Assembly: GCF_018388465.1 (NCBI RefSeq)
Contig: NZ_CP074404.1
Location: 868,001-932,000, forward strand
Reading direction: 5' to 3'
Origin: Cellulomonas fengjieae
GTDB lineage: Bacteria; Actinomycetota; Actinomycetes; Actinomycetales; Cellulomonadaceae
Length of the DNA: 64,000 bases
Numbering within the stretch: position 1 is the first letter of the stretch; the number at the start of each line of letters is the position of its first letter. Of the stretch, positions 22,159-32,026 are shown piece after piece. The translations under genes were made by a program, and so were the position numbers. The notes under the pieces were generated by a model, which saw only the letters and a list, made by a program, of their open reading frames with translations, did no database searches and was not told the DNA's origin.

Positions 22159-24339
22159 TCAGCCGGCCTGGAAGATGACGACACCCAGCGGAGGAACCCG
22201 GATCGACGCGGAGTACGGGCGTCCGTAGTGCGGTTCGTGGAGAGCCTCGATCTGGCCGAGGTTGCCGACGCCGGACCCGCCGTACGCCTCCGAGTCGGAG
22301 TTGAAGATCTCGCGCCACCGACCGCCGCGCGGCAGGGCGAGCCGGTAGCCCTCGTGCGGGACGCCGGCGAAGTTGACGACCACCGCGACCGGCACGCCGT
22401 CCTCGCCCTTGCGCAGGTACGCGAGGGTGTTGCGGAACGCGTCGTCGGAGTCGATCCACTCGAACCCGTCCGGACTGTGGTCGAGCTGCCACAGGGCGGG
22501 CGTGTCGACATAGACGCGGTTGAGGTCGGCGACCGCACGCATCACACCCTGGTGGCCCGGGTCGTCGAGGGCGTGCCAGTCGAGCGAGCGCGACTCGGCC
22601 CACTCGGTCTGCTGGGCGAACTCGCTGCCCATGAACAGCAGCTGCTTGCCGGGGTGGGTCCACTGGTACCCGAGCAGCAGCCGGACACCGGCCAGCTTCT
22701 GCCAGTGGTCCCCGGGCATGCGCTCGTACAGGGAGCCCTTGCCGTGCACGACCTCGTCGTGGCTGATCGGGAGCACGAACCGCTCCGAGTAGGCGTAGAC
22801 CAGCGAGAACGTGATCTCGCTGTGGTGGTAGCGCCGGTGCACGGGCTGCTCGGCCAGGTAGCGGAGCGTGTCGTTCATCCAGCCCATGTTCCACTTCAGG
22901 CCGAAGCCGAGGCCGTTGGCGTCGGTGGGGGCGGTGACGCCCGGCCACGCCGTCGACTCCTCGGCGATCATCATGATCCCGGGGGTGCGGCGGTAGGCCG
23001 TCGCGTTGGCCTCCTGCAGGAACGCGATGGCGTCCAGGTTCTCGCGGCCGCCGTACTTGTTGGGCCGCCACTGCCCGGGCTTGCGCGAGTAGTCCAGGTA
23101 GAGCATCGAGGCGACGGCGTCGACGCGCAGGCCGTCGACGTGGAACTCCTCGAGCCAGTACGTGGCGTTGGCGACCAGGAAGTTGCGCACCTCGGGGCGC
23201 CCGAAGTTGAACACGTACGTGCCCCAGTCCGGGTGCTCGCCCAGCAGCGGGTCCGGGTGCTCGTACAGGGGCGTGCCGTCGAACTGCGCGAGCGACCACT
23301 CGTCCTTGGGGAAGTGCGCGGGCACCCAGTCGACGATGACGCCGATGCCGGCGTTGTGCAGAGTGTCCACGAGGTAACGGAAGTCGTCGGGGTGGCCGAA
23401 CCGGGACGTCGGCGCGTAGTACGACGACACCTGGTAGCCCCACGAGCCACCGTACGGGTGCTCGGCGACCGGCATGAGCTCGACGTGGGTGAAGCCCAAC
23501 GAGAGGACGTGCTCGGTCAGCTGCTGGGCGAGCTCGCGGTAGGACAGGCCCGCGCGCCACGAGCCGAGGTGGACCTCGTACACGCTCACGGGGGCCGTGT
23601 GGGGGTCGCGGGCGGCGCGGGCGGTCAGCCACGCGTCGTCGGTCCACTCGTAGTGGGACTCGACGACGACGGAGGCGGTCGCGGGCGGGACCTCGGCGCC
23701 CCGTGCGAGCGGGTCCGCCTTCTGGCGCCACGACCCGTCGTCGCCGAGGATCTCGAACTTGTAGCGCGCGCCGGGGCCGACGCCGGGTGCGAAGACCTCC
23801 CAGACCCCGGACTCACCGAGCGAGCGCATGGAGTGGGACGCGCCCTGCCAGTAGTTGAAGTCGCCGACGACGCGCACGGCGCGGGCGTTGGGCGCCCACA
23901 CGGCGAACGACGTTCCCGTCACCTCGCCGAGCGTGCCGGGGTAGGTGTGGACGTTGGCGCCCAGGACGGTCCAGAGCTGCTCGTGGCGGCCCTCCCGCAC
24001 CAGGTGGCGGTCCAGCTCCTGGACGGTGGGCAGGTAGCGGTAGGGGTCGTCGACGATCGTGGTCTGACCGTCGTACGTCACCTCGAGGCGGTAGTCGGGA
24101 ACGTCCACGCCGGGCAGGACCGCGACCCAGATGCCGTCCTGCTCGTGCCGCGCCTCCGTGCGTGCGTCGGCGGTGACGACCGTCACGGAGTCCGCGAGCG
24201 GGCGCAGGGTGCGGATCGTGATCCCACCAGCTCCCACGTGCGGGCCGAGGACGTCGTGGGGGGCGTGGAACGCCCCATGGGCGACTGTTCGGAGGGTCTC
24301 GGGATCGACGGGGACCGGGGACGGTAAGGCCGGGCTCAT
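22159..24339 (-). CDS. glgB: 1,4-alpha-glucan branching enzyme
   Basis: GlgB (GH13) makes alpha-1,6 branches in glycogen-like glucan. The 726 residues hold two N-terminal beta-sandwich domains (the second with [23 protein letters not shown]) and the catalytic barrel. The nucleophile D407 ([15 protein letters not shown]), the acid/base E460 (MMIAEEST) and the transition-state stabiliser in [14 protein letters not shown] are all present, close to E. coli numbering. It acts with GlgE, which builds the linear chains, but glgB is here about 10 kb away from the glgE-treS-mak operon instead of at its end. It starts 61 bases after the HTH-less LacI gene on the same strand. Confidence 0.96.
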   Translation of the reverse strand: MSPALPSPVPVDPETLRTVAHGAFHAPHDVLGPHVGAGGITIRTLRPLADSVTVVTADARTEARHEQDGIWVAVLPGVDVPDYRLEVTYDGQTTIVDDPYRYLPTVQELDRHLVREGRHEQLWTVLGANVHTYPGTLGEVTGTSFAVWAPNARAVRVVGDFNYWQGASHSMRSLGESGVWEVFAPGVGPGARYKFEILGDDGSWRQKADPLARGAEVPPATASVVVESHYEWTDDAWLTARAARDPHTAPVSVYEVHLGSWRAGLSYRELAQQLTEHVLSLGFTHVELMPVAEHPYGGSWGYQVSSYYAPTSRFGHPDDFRYLVDTLHNAGIGVIVDWVPAHFPKDEWSLAQFDGTPLYEHPDPLLGEHPDWGTYVFNFGRPEVRNFLVANATYWLEEFHVDGLRVDAVASMLYLDYSRKPGQWRPNKYGGRENLDAIAFLQEANATAYRRTPGIMMIAEESTAWPGVTAPTDANGLGFGLKWNMGWMNDTLRYLAEQPVHRRYHHSEITFSLVYAYSERFVLPISHDEVVHGKGSLYERMPGDHWQKLAGVRLLLGYQWTHPGKQLLFMGSEFAQQTEWAESRSLDWHALDDPGHQGVMRAVADLNRVYVDTPALWQLDHSPDGFEWIDSDDAFRNTLAYLRKGEDGVPVAVVVNFAGVPHEGYRLALPRGGRWREIFNSDSEAYGGSGVGNLGQIEALHEPHYGRPYSASIRVPPLGVVIFQAG

Positions 24340-24400
24340 GCCCCCTACCCAACCACCCGGTTGCTCGGCCCGCAGGACAGACGCCCAGGTGACCTGCGTC

Positions 24401-25255
24401 TCAGGCCCCGTCGCGGGGTGCTGTCGTGGTGGTTCCGCGGGCGACGAGCCGGGGCAGGGGAGCGGTGTACGAGCGGACCGTGCCGGACGCGAGCAGGTTG
24501 AGCACGCAGTCGGCCACCTGGACGCCCATCGCGTGCACGTCGAGGCTCATGGCGGACAGGGCAGGGTGGGAGAGCCGGCACAGGGCCGAGTCGTCCCAGG
24601 CGAGCAGGGAGAGCCGGTCGGGGACCGTGACGTCCATCTCGTGCGCCACCCCGAGCCCGGCGACGGCCATGACGTCGTTGTCGTAGATGATCGCGGACGG
24701 TGGGGTGCCGCGGCCCAGCAGCGCGCGAGTCGCGCGGGTGCCGGACTCCTCACCGTAGTCACCCTCGACGACGGCACCGTGGGCGCCGAGCCGGGCGCAC
24801 TCGCCCATGAACGCCTCCGTGCGCGCCTGCGTGTGGGCGAGGTGGCGGGGGCCGCTGACCCGGGCGAGGCGCCGGTGGCCGAGGCCGACGAGGTGCGTCA
24901 CCGCGGTGCGCATCGCCTCGGCGTTGTCGATCCAGACGTTGGCGAACGGCAGGTCGGGGCGCGGTCCGCCGACCACGACGGTGGGGATGCCGAGGCCGCC
25001 CAGGACGTCGAGCCGGGCGTCCTCGAGGGCGATGTTGACCACGACGACGGCGTCGACCAGCCTGCCCTCGCCCCAGCGCCGGTACGTGCCGATCTCCGCG
25101 TCGTGGTCGGGCACGACGTGCAGCAGCAGCGACCGGCCCTCGCCGGCGAGAGACTCCTCGATGCCGCCGATGAGCTCCATGAAGAAGGGCTCGAAACCGA
25201 GCATCCGCGCAGGCCGAGCCAGCACGAGTCCTACCGCGTCGAGCCCAGGTGCCAT
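24401..25255 (-). CDS. LacI-type sugar-binding protein lacking the DNA-binding domain
   Basis: The 284 residues match the effector domain of LacI regulators: [58 protein letters not shown] and [22 protein letters not shown]. The usual N-terminal helix-turn-helix and hinge of about 55 residues are absent; the ATG at 25255 sits right at the first strand of the binding fold. Upstream there are only 31 bases before the stop of the beta-mannosidase gene, and no frame there encodes an HTH. It could titrate a sugar, form heterodimers with an intact LacI protein, or be a decaying gene. Codon use looks normal, so it is probably expressed. Confidence 0.75.
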   Translation of the reverse strand: MAPGLDAVGLVLARPARMLGFEPFFMELIGGIEESLAGEGRSLLLHVVPDHDAEIGTYRRWGEGRLVDAVVVVNIALEDARLDVLGGLGIPTVVVGGPRPDLPFANVWIDNAEAMRTAVTHLVGLGHRRLARVSGPRHLAHTQARTEAFMGECARLGAHGAVVEGDYGEESGTRATRALLGRGTPPSAIIYDNDVMAVAGLGVAHEMDVTVPDRLSLLAWDDSALCRLSHPALSAMSLDVHAMGVQVADCVLNLLASGTVRSYTAPLPRLVARGTTTTAPRDGA

Positions 25256-25286
25256 GGACGCGAGCGTACCTGCGGAGCGTGCGCGC

Positions 25287-27794
25287 TCAGGCGGGGGTGC
25301 GACCACGCGCGCCGACCCGGGGGACGACCACGTCGTTGGCCGAGCGCAGCACGGGGGCACGGGTCAGGTCGGCGGGGTCGATCACGGCGCGGGTGCGGAC
25401 GTGGAAGGACGCGGTCGCGCCCGCCGGGATGTCGACCATCGCCGTGTCGACCACGGCGTCGGGGTCCAGGCGGTCGACGAGCAGCGTGACGTCCCGGGCC
25501 AGCGACGACGCGGTGACGTCCACGCGGTACCCGTCCTGGACCGGCGTGACCGAGGCGTGCAGCGGGCTCGGGTCGAGCGCCAGGTCGACGTCCTCCGCCC
25601 ACGTGTGCACGGCCTGGGCGGCACCGAGGCGCACCACGAGGACCTCCCGCTCCGGGGCGTCCGGGGTGGCGACCGCCGCCGGCAGGGAGAACTGGCCGAC
25701 GGACCAGGCCCCGACCGCCAGTGCGAGCTCCTCCTGGGCGAGGACGGTCCCGTCGAGGAGCCGGCGCGACAGGCTGACCGTGCCCTGCCAGATGGTGGGC
25801 GTCTCGTTGACGACCACCAGCACCTCGCGGTCCTCGCGCGGCTGCACCGTCAGGATCCGCGGGGCGAACGCGGCCCGCAGCGCGTACCAGAGCGGCTTGG
25901 GCCGCTCGTCGCTGTCGATCGCCGCCCAGGAGGTCACCGGCCAGCAGTCGTTGAGCTGCCACACGATCGCCCCCGCGGTGCGCGGCCACCAGGAGCGGTA
26001 GTGCTCGAGGGCGAACCGCACCGCGCGGGCCTGGTTGAGCTGGGTGGCCCAGTGCCAGTCGGTGAAGCCGTCCGGGACTCCCAGGTGCGGCTCGAGGCCG
26101 CGGTCGAGCTTGCCGTTGCCGTCGTCGGCCTTCTGGTGCAGCAGGAAGGTCGGATCCTGCTGTGCCAGCGGGCCGCCGTCGTCGGGACGCACCGCGCGCG
26201 TGAGCGTGGTCCACGTGGGCGGTCCCTGGAAGCCGAACTCGGAGCAGAAGCGGGGCACGTCGTCGGCGTAGTGCCGGTAGTCGACCCTGTTCCAGACCTC
26301 CCACTGGTGGAACGTGCCGTGGTCGGGGTCGTTGGGGTGCACGTCGGTCAGCGCCGCGCCCGGCGAGTACGGGCTGCCGTCGGAGTAGGGGCGGGTGGGG
26401 TCGAGCTCCGCGACGACGCCCTTGAGCAGCTCCGTGGCGTACCGGTAGCCCCAGGTGCGGCCGTCGAGCTGCTCCTGCCAGCCCCAGTCCATGAACCCCC
26501 AGAGGTTCTCGTTGCCGCCGTTCCACAGCACCAGCGACGGGTGGGCAGTCAGCCGCGCGACGTTCTCCCGGGCCTCGGCCTCGAGCTCGTCCCAGATCGG
26601 CTGCTCCTCCGGGTAGGCGGCGCACGCGAGCAGGAAGTCCTGCCACACGAGCAGACCCCGCTCGTCGCACAGCTCGTAGAAGTCCTCGGACTCGTAGATC
26701 CCGCCGCCCCAGACGCGCAGCAGGTTGAGGTTGGCGTCCACAGCCTGGTCGAGCCGGTGCGCGAGGCGCTCACGGGTGATGCGGGTGAGCAGGTGGTCGT
26801 CCGGGATCCAGTTGGCGCCCTTGACGAAGATCGGGCGGCCGTTGATGCGGAAGGTGAAGGCGGTGCCGTGCTCGTCGGCACCGGTGTCCAGCTCGACCGT
26901 GCGGAAGCCGATGCGGCGCGACCAGGTGTCGAGCGGCTCCTCGTCGGGCGCCAGGAGGTCGACGGTGAGCTCCGTGAGCGGCTGGGCGCCGTGCCCGACC
27001 GGCCACCACAGCGGCGCGCGCGGCACCTCGAGCACCACGCGGGCCGAGCCGGCGTCGCCGGGCACGAGCACCGTGGCCTCCGCGCCGCCTGACCGCGCCT
27101 GCACCGTCAGCGGGACGTCCCCGCCCGCCAGACCCGAGCGCTCGACGTCCACGTGCACCTCCACGCGGCCGGTCCCGTCCGGACCGACCGTGACCAGCGG
27201 GCGGACGCCGGCGAGGCGGGCCACCCGCCAGCGCTCCACCCGCACCGGGCGCCAGAGCCCCGCCGTCTGCAGGTCGGGCCCCCAGTCCCAGCCGAAGGAG
27301 CAGGCCATCTTCCGCACCATGTTGAACGGCTGGGCGTACGCCATCGGGCGCGGTCCGAGGCGTGCGGCCTCGGCCTCCGCGTGGACGAGCGCCGAGCGGA
27401 GCAGCACGCGCAGGCGCTGCGTGTCCGGGCGGACCAGGTGGCGGACGTCGAACCGGTACGCGCGGTGCTGGTTGGCCGTGCGGCCGACCTCGTGCCCGTC
27501 GAACGACACGGTGGCGACGGTGTCGATGCCGTCGAACACCAGGTCGACGCGTTCGTCGGGCGCCGGCGGCGCCAGCTCGAGGTCGTGCTCGTACGCCCAG
27601 TCCGTCCGGCGCATCCAGGCCAGGTGCTCCTCGTTGCGGTCGAGGTACGGGTCGGGGATCAGCCCGGCATCGAGCAGGGCGGTGTGGCTCGTCCCGGGGA
27701 CCCGGGCGCGGACGCGACGACCGACCAGCTCGGCGGGGACGGGGCCGGCGACGGCAGTCAGCGACCAGCCGTCGTACAGGTCCTGGGTGATCAT
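25287..27794 (-). CDS. Beta-mannosidase, GH2 family
   Basis: This 835-residue enzyme has the three-domain GH2 layout. The N-terminal segment YDGWSLTAVAGPVPAELVGRRVRARVPGTSHTALLDAGLIPDPY is typical of beta-mannosidases. The acid/base E429 is in WNGGNEN and the nucleophile E519 in FCSEFGFQ. There is no signal peptide, so it cleaves imported manno-oligosaccharides in the cytoplasm. I chose ATG 27794 at the conserved N-terminus; an extension upstream would cover the leader. Its promoter (27902-27931) is nearly identical to that of the sugar importer, and it diverges from the alpha-galactosidase, which suggests galactomannan use. Confidence 0.93.
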   Translation of the reverse strand: MITQDLYDGWSLTAVAGPVPAELVGRRVRARVPGTSHTALLDAGLIPDPYLDRNEEHLAWMRRTDWAYEHDLELAPPAPDERVDLVFDGIDTVATVSFDGHEVGRTANQHRAYRFDVRHLVRPDTQRLRVLLRSALVHAEAEAARLGPRPMAYAQPFNMVRKMACSFGWDWGPDLQTAGLWRPVRVERWRVARLAGVRPLVTVGPDGTGRVEVHVDVERSGLAGGDVPLTVQARSGGAEATVLVPGDAGSARVVLEVPRAPLWWPVGHGAQPLTELTVDLLAPDEEPLDTWSRRIGFRTVELDTGADEHGTAFTFRINGRPIFVKGANWIPDDHLLTRITRERLAHRLDQAVDANLNLLRVWGGGIYESEDFYELCDERGLLVWQDFLLACAAYPEEQPIWDELEAEARENVARLTAHPSLVLWNGGNENLWGFMDWGWQEQLDGRTWGYRYATELLKGVVAELDPTRPYSDGSPYSPGAALTDVHPNDPDHGTFHQWEVWNRVDYRHYADDVPRFCSEFGFQGPPTWTTLTRAVRPDDGGPLAQQDPTFLLHQKADDGNGKLDRGLEPHLGVPDGFTDWHWATQLNQARAVRFALEHYRSWWPRTAGAIVWQLNDCWPVTSWAAIDSDERPKPLWYALRAAFAPRILTVQPREDREVLVVVNETPTIWQGTVSLSRRLLDGTVLAQEELALAVGAWSVGQFSLPAAVATPDAPEREVLVVRLGAAQAVHTWAEDVDLALDPSPLHASVTPVQDGYRVDVTASSLARDVTLLVDRLDPDAVVDTAMVDIPAGATASFHVRTRAVIDPADLTRAPVLRSANDVVVPRVGARGRTPA

Positions 27795-27901
27795 CGTCGA
27801 GCTCCTGGGTCCGTGGGTCCGGCGCGTGCCCGCCGCATCCTCGCGACGGGCCTCGTCGGCACCCGAGAGCGCCGATCGTCTGGGCAAGCACCCGAAGGGC
27901 A

Positions 27902-27931
27902 ATTCTTAGGCAACTGAATAAAGTAAGTCAA
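27902..27931 (-). promoter_or_regulatory. Promoter/operator of the beta-mannosidase gene
   Basis: On the minus strand, TTGACT (27931-27926) and TAAGAA (27908-27903) are 17 bases apart, a good sigma-A promoter. The whole 30-base block matches the importer promoter at 33443-33472 in 27 positions, including the spacer core CAGTTGCCT. Conservation of the spacer implies a regulator site, probably for the ROK protein at 33553. A TAGCGT at 27945-27950 could be the -10 of the divergent alpha-galactosidase, putting the same block at its -35. Confidence 0.75.
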
Positions 27932-27984
27932 TCGCAGACGCACGTAGCGTGGGGCACCACAGAACTCACCGACCAGGAGACCCC

Positions 27985-30123
27985 GTGACTGCTGCCGACG
28001 ACGCCCCCACCGACCTCGTCCACCTGCGTGCCTCCGGCGTGAGCGTGGTGGTGGACCTGGCCGGGGCGCTGCCCCGGATCCTGCACTGGGGGAGCGACCT
28101 GGGAGCCCTCGACGCCACCGGCCTGGCGGCCGTCCGCCGTGCCTGGGTCCCCGTGCCGCACGGCTACCCGGTGGACGGCGGCGTCGAGATCGCGGTCCTC
28201 CCGCAGGAGTCCACGGGCTACCTGGGCACCCCCGGCCTGGTCGGCAGCCGCGGCGGGCAGGACTTCTCGACCCTCTTCGTCACCGGGTCGCACGGCGTCG
28301 AGACGACCCCGGAGGGGACGCAGCGGCTGACCGTGGACGCGGGCGACGACGCAGCGCGGCTCACCCTGCGTCTCGTCCTCGAGCTCACCGCCGAGGGACT
28401 GCTCCGGCAGCAGGCGACGCTGACCAACCGGGCCGACGAGGTGTACGGCCTCGACGGGCTCCTGCTCACGTTCCCCGTGCCCCGCGTGGCCACCGAGCTG
28501 CTCGACTTCTCCGGTCGCTGGGCGCGGGAGCGCAGCCCGCAGCGCACGCAGTTCACGCACGGCACCCGGCTGCGCGAGAACCGGCGCGGCCGCACCGGCT
28601 ACGACACGGCCTACGTGCTCGTCGCGGGCACGGCCGGCTTCGCCAACCGGACGGGCGAGGTCTGGGGGCTGCACACCGCCTGGTCCGGCAACCACCGCAT
28701 GCTGGCCGAGCGCAGCCACTACAACCCCGGCCTGCTCGGCGGCGGCGAGCTGCTCGGCTCGGGCGAGGTGCGGCTGGGCGGCGGGGAGTCGTACGCCAGC
28801 CCGTGGGTCTACGGGTCGTGGGGGACCGGGCTGGACGAACTCGCGGGGCGTTTCCACGCCTGGATGCGGGCGCGCCCGCAGCACCCCGCCACGCCGCGCC
28901 CCGTCACGCTCAACACCTGGGAGGCGGTCTACTTCCAGCACGACCTGGACCGCCTGACCGCGCTCGCGGACGCCGCGGCGGCGGTCGGGGCGGAGCGCTT
29001 CGTGCTCGACGACGGCTGGTTCGGGGACCGGCGCGACGACACGCGCGCGCTCGGCGACTGGCACGTCTCCGCGGACGTGTGGCCCGACGGTCTGCACCCG
29101 CTGGTCGAGCACGTGACCGGGCTCGGGATGCAGTTCGGGCTCTGGGTGGAGCCCGAGATGGTCAACCCCGACTCGGACCTCGCCCGCGCGCATCCCGACT
29201 GGATCCTCCAGGTGCCGTCGCGCCTGCCCCGGGCGGCCCGGCACCAGCAGGTGCTCGACCTGGCCGTCCCCGGGGCCTACGCCTACATCCTGGAGCGGAT
29301 GGACGCACTGCTGACCGAGTACCCGATCGGGTACCTCAAGTGGGACCACAACCGCGACCTGGTCGACGCGGGCCACGGGGGACTCCCCGGGGTGCACGGA
29401 CAGACCCTCGCCATCTACCGGCTCCTCGACGAGCTGCGTGCCCTGCACCCGGGCGTGGAGATCGAGTCGTGCTCGTCGGGCGGGGCGCGGGTGGACCTGG
29501 AGATCCTGCAGCGCACCGACCGCGTCTGGGCGAGCGACTGCATCGACGCGTTCGAGCGCCAGCAGATCCAGCGGTGGACCAACCTGCTGATCCCGCTCGA
29601 GCTGATCGGCGCGCACATCGGCTCGGGCCACGCGCACAGCACCGGGCGGCGCCACGAGCTGTCGTTCCGGGCGGGGACGGCGCTGTTCGGGCACCTCGGG
29701 ATCGAGTGGGACCTGCAGGAGGCCGGCGAGGCCGAGCGGGCCGACCTCGCCGCGTGGATCGCGCTGTACAAGGAGGTGCGCCCGCTGCTGCACACGGGCA
29801 CGTCGGTGCACGCCGACGTGGTCGACCCCGTGCTGGCGGTGCACGGGGTGGTCGGCGCCGACCGCCAGGACGCGCTGTACGCCCTGGCGATGACGGGCCG
29901 GTCGACGGACACCGCGCTCCCGCGCCTCACGCTGCCCGGCCTGGACCCGGACGCGTCCTACCTCGTGCGGCCCCAGGCCCCGGGCGACGCGGTCGACCAC
30001 GCGCCGCAGTGGTGGACCCCCGAGGGGGTGCAGCTTCCGGGCCGTGTGCTGTCCGCGGTCGGCCTCGAGGCGCCGTTGCAGCTGCCCGAGCGCATCGCGC
30101 TCGTGCGCGCGACGCGGGTCTGA
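27985..30123 (+). CDS. Alpha-galactosidase, GH36 family
   Basis: This 712-residue GH36 enzyme removes terminal alpha-galactose from raffinose- or galactomannan-type oligosaccharides. The N-terminal beta-supersandwich leads into the barrel with RFVLDDGWFGDRRDD, GLWVEPEMVNPDSDL, the nucleophile D454 in LKWDHNRD and the acid/base D518 in ASDCIDAFERQ. There is no signal peptide. I chose GTG 27985 because AGGAG at 27975-27979 precedes it by five bases. It diverges from the beta-mannosidase, and the two activities together would strip galactosyl-manno-oligosaccharides to monosaccharides. Confidence 0.95.
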   Translation: MTAADDAPTDLVHLRASGVSVVVDLAGALPRILHWGSDLGALDATGLAAVRRAWVPVPHGYPVDGGVEIAVLPQESTGYLGTPGLVGSRGGQDFSTLFVTGSHGVETTPEGTQRLTVDAGDDAARLTLRLVLELTAEGLLRQQATLTNRADEVYGLDGLLLTFPVPRVATELLDFSGRWARERSPQRTQFTHGTRLRENRRGRTGYDTAYVLVAGTAGFANRTGEVWGLHTAWSGNHRMLAERSHYNPGLLGGGELLGSGEVRLGGGESYASPWVYGSWGTGLDELAGRFHAWMRARPQHPATPRPVTLNTWEAVYFQHDLDRLTALADAAAAVGAERFVLDDGWFGDRRDDTRALGDWHVSADVWPDGLHPLVEHVTGLGMQFGLWVEPEMVNPDSDLARAHPDWILQVPSRLPRAARHQQVLDLAVPGAYAYILERMDALLTEYPIGYLKWDHNRDLVDAGHGGLPGVHGQTLAIYRLLDELRALHPGVEIESCSSGGARVDLEILQRTDRVWASDCIDAFERQQIQRWTNLLIPLELIGAHIGSGHAHSTGRRHELSFRAGTALFGHLGIEWDLQEAGEAERADLAAWIALYKEVRPLLHTGTSVHADVVDPVLAVHGVVGADRQDALYALAMTGRSTDTALPRLTLPGLDPDASYLVRPQAPGDAVDHAPQWWTPEGVQLPGRVLSAVGLEAPLQLPERIALVRATRV

Positions 30124-30152
30124 CCGCCTACCGCTGCTGCAGGCCCCGCGTG

Positions 30153-30185
30153 GGGAGCTCGTGCCGACCAGCGGCACGAGCTCCC
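30153..30185. terminator. Bidirectional terminator hairpin
   Basis: GGGAGCTCGTGCCG pairs perfectly with CGGCACGAGCTCCC around ACCAG, a 14-bp stem between the convergent alpha-galactosidase and importer genes. Confidence 0.75.
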
Positions 30186-30214
30186 TCACGCGATCGGTCG
30201 CCGCTCTCGTCGCC

Positions 30215-31051
30215 CTACTTCGTCGCGCCCGACGTGAAGCCGTTGTAGATGTACCGCTGCAGGAACAGGAAGAGCACGAGGATCGGGATGATCGTGATGA
30301 CGACGCCCGCCGAGATGACCTCCCACTGCGAGCCGTACGGGCCCTTGAAGTCGAACAGCGTGGTGGAGATAGGCCGCAGCTCCTTGGACGGCAGGTAGAG
30401 GAACGGCAGGTAGAACTCGTTGTAGATGCCGATCCCCTTGATGATGACGACCGTCGCGATGGCCGGCTTGAGGTTGGGCAGGATGATCTGGAAGAAGATC
30501 CGCAGGTGCCCGGCGCCCTCGATCATCGCCGCCTCGTCCAGCGACCTGGGGACCGCCCGGATGAACTGCAGGAAGATGTAGATCGAGATGATGTCCGTGC
30601 CCATGAACAGCAGGATCAGCGCCCAGCGGGAGTCGTAGAGCCCCAGCCCGTTGATGATCTGGAACGTCGCCACCTGGGTGGTGACGCCGGGGACGAGGGT
30701 CGCGAGCAGGAACAGCGCGAGCACCGTGGCGCGGCCGACGAAGCGGAAGCGGTCGAGGGCGTACGCCGTGGCGGCGCCGATCAGGATGGTGCCGACGATC
30801 GCCGCGCCGAAGATGAAGACGGTGTTGCCGAAGGCCGCAAGCATGTTGCCGCGCGTGAACGCGGTGACGTAGTTCTCGACGTTCGCCCAGTCGGCCGGCG
30901 GCGTCATCGGCCCCGTCGCGAGGAACTCCTGACCGGTCTTGAAGGACCCGAAGAGGATCAGGCCCAGGGGCAGCAGCATCGCGACCGAGGCGATGACGAG
31001 GGAGACGTACTTGGCCGTGCTGGTGACTGTGCTGGTGGCGCTGCGCGTCAT
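30215..31051 (-). CDS. Sugar ABC transporter permease (MalG type)
   Basis: This 278-residue inner-membrane permease has six predicted helices and the EAA loop EAAMIEGAGHLRIFFQIILP that contacts the ATPase. It belongs to the CUT1 (oligosaccharide) class. Its ATG overlaps the stop of the preceding permease (ATGA). The locus has no ATPase gene, as is usual for actinobacterial CUT1 importers, which share a general ATPase such as MsiK encoded elsewhere. The substrate is probably a manno- or galacto-oligosaccharide, from context. Confidence 0.92.
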   Translation of the reverse strand: MTRSATSTVTSTAKYVSLVIASVAMLLPLGLILFGSFKTGQEFLATGPMTPPADWANVENYVTAFTRGNMLAAFGNTVFIFGAAIVGTILIGAATAYALDRFRFVGRATVLALFLLATLVPGVTTQVATFQIINGLGLYDSRWALILLFMGTDIISIYIFLQFIRAVPRSLDEAAMIEGAGHLRIFFQIILPNLKPAIATVVIIKGIGIYNEFYLPFLYLPSKELRPISTTLFDFKGPYGSQWEVISAGVVITIIPILVLFLFLQRYIYNGFTSGATK

Positions 31052-32019
31052 GTGAGGTCCACCTCATCGTCGGGTACCACCCTGCGCTGGATCCAGGTGA
31101 CCAGCAGGACGACGAGCAGCAGGACCACCGCCATCGCCGACGCCAGCCCGACCAGGTTGCGGTTGAACGCCATCCAGACCGTCCGGATGACGAACGTCTC
31201 GGTGCCGTTGGCGCCGCCGGTCATGACGAACGGGACCTCGAACACCGCGAGCGCGCCGGAGATCGCGAGGATGAGCGACAGGCCGACGATGGGGCGGATC
31301 GACGGCAGGATGATGTAGCGGAACTGGTGCCAGCGGTTGGCGCCGTCGAGGTCCGACGCCTCGTAGATCTCGGAGCTGATCGACTGGATGGCGCCCAGGA
31401 ACATCACGAAGTTCAGGCCCAGGTAGCGCCACACCGACACCCCGGCCAGGGAGAAGTTGGCGACGTCGGGGTCGCCCGTCCACTGCTGGACCAGGCTCTC
31501 GAGCCCGGCGGTCAGCAGGACCGTGTCCAGGCCGCCGCCGGGCTTGAGGAAGTTCAGGAAGATCAGGCCGATAGCGACCCCGTTGATCAGGTAGGGGAAG
31601 AACAGGATGCCCTTCCACAGGTTCGTGAACCGGACCCGGAACGACAGGATCGTCGCGAAGTACAGCGCGAGCGCCATCTGCACGAACGAGGCGACGAAGT
31701 AGTACAGCGACACGTAGAACACGCGGACGTTGTCCGGGTCGGTGAACACCTCGACGTAGTTGTCGAGGCCGACGAGGTTCTTGGTCTTGTCCAGCCCGTC
31801 CCAGTCCGTCGCGGAGTACCAGAACATGGTGACGACGGGTGCGAACGTCAGCAGGAGCAGGAGCCCGACGGGGATCAGCAGGAAGTAGTACGGCGTCAGC
31901 CGGCGGTACCACGCGGTGCCGCGGCCCGCGCCGCCCCGGGAGCGGGGGGTGCGGGCCGCGACGGACTGCTGCGCGGCCGCCGCCGGCGGGTCGGACAGAC
32001 CCGGGTGAGCGGTCGTCAT
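31048..32019 (-). CDS. Sugar ABC transporter permease (MalF type)
   Basis: This 323-residue CUT1 permease has a polar N-terminus, then six predicted helices starting at YYFLLIPVGLLLLLTFAPVV. The EAA loop reads SEIYEASDLDGANRWHQFRYIILPSI. I chose ATG 32019 because it lies just 7 bases after the binding-protein stop and gives a normal length; a longer frame runs back into the neighbour. It is the second gene of the three-gene importer operon. Confidence 0.92.
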   Translation of the reverse strand: MTTAHPGLSDPPAAAAQQSVAARTPRSRGGAGRGTAWYRRLTPYYFLLIPVGLLLLLTFAPVVTMFWYSATDWDGLDKTKNLVGLDNYVEVFTDPDNVRVFYVSLYYFVASFVQMALALYFATILSFRVRFTNLWKGILFFPYLINGVAIGLIFLNFLKPGGGLDTVLLTAGLESLVQQWTGDPDVANFSLAGVSVWRYLGLNFVMFLGAIQSISSEIYEASDLDGANRWHQFRYIILPSIRPIVGLSLILAISGALAVFEVPFVMTGGANGTETFVIRTVWMAFNRNLVGLASAMAVVLLLVVLLVTWIQRRVVPDDEVDLT

Positions 32020-32026
32020 GGCTGCC

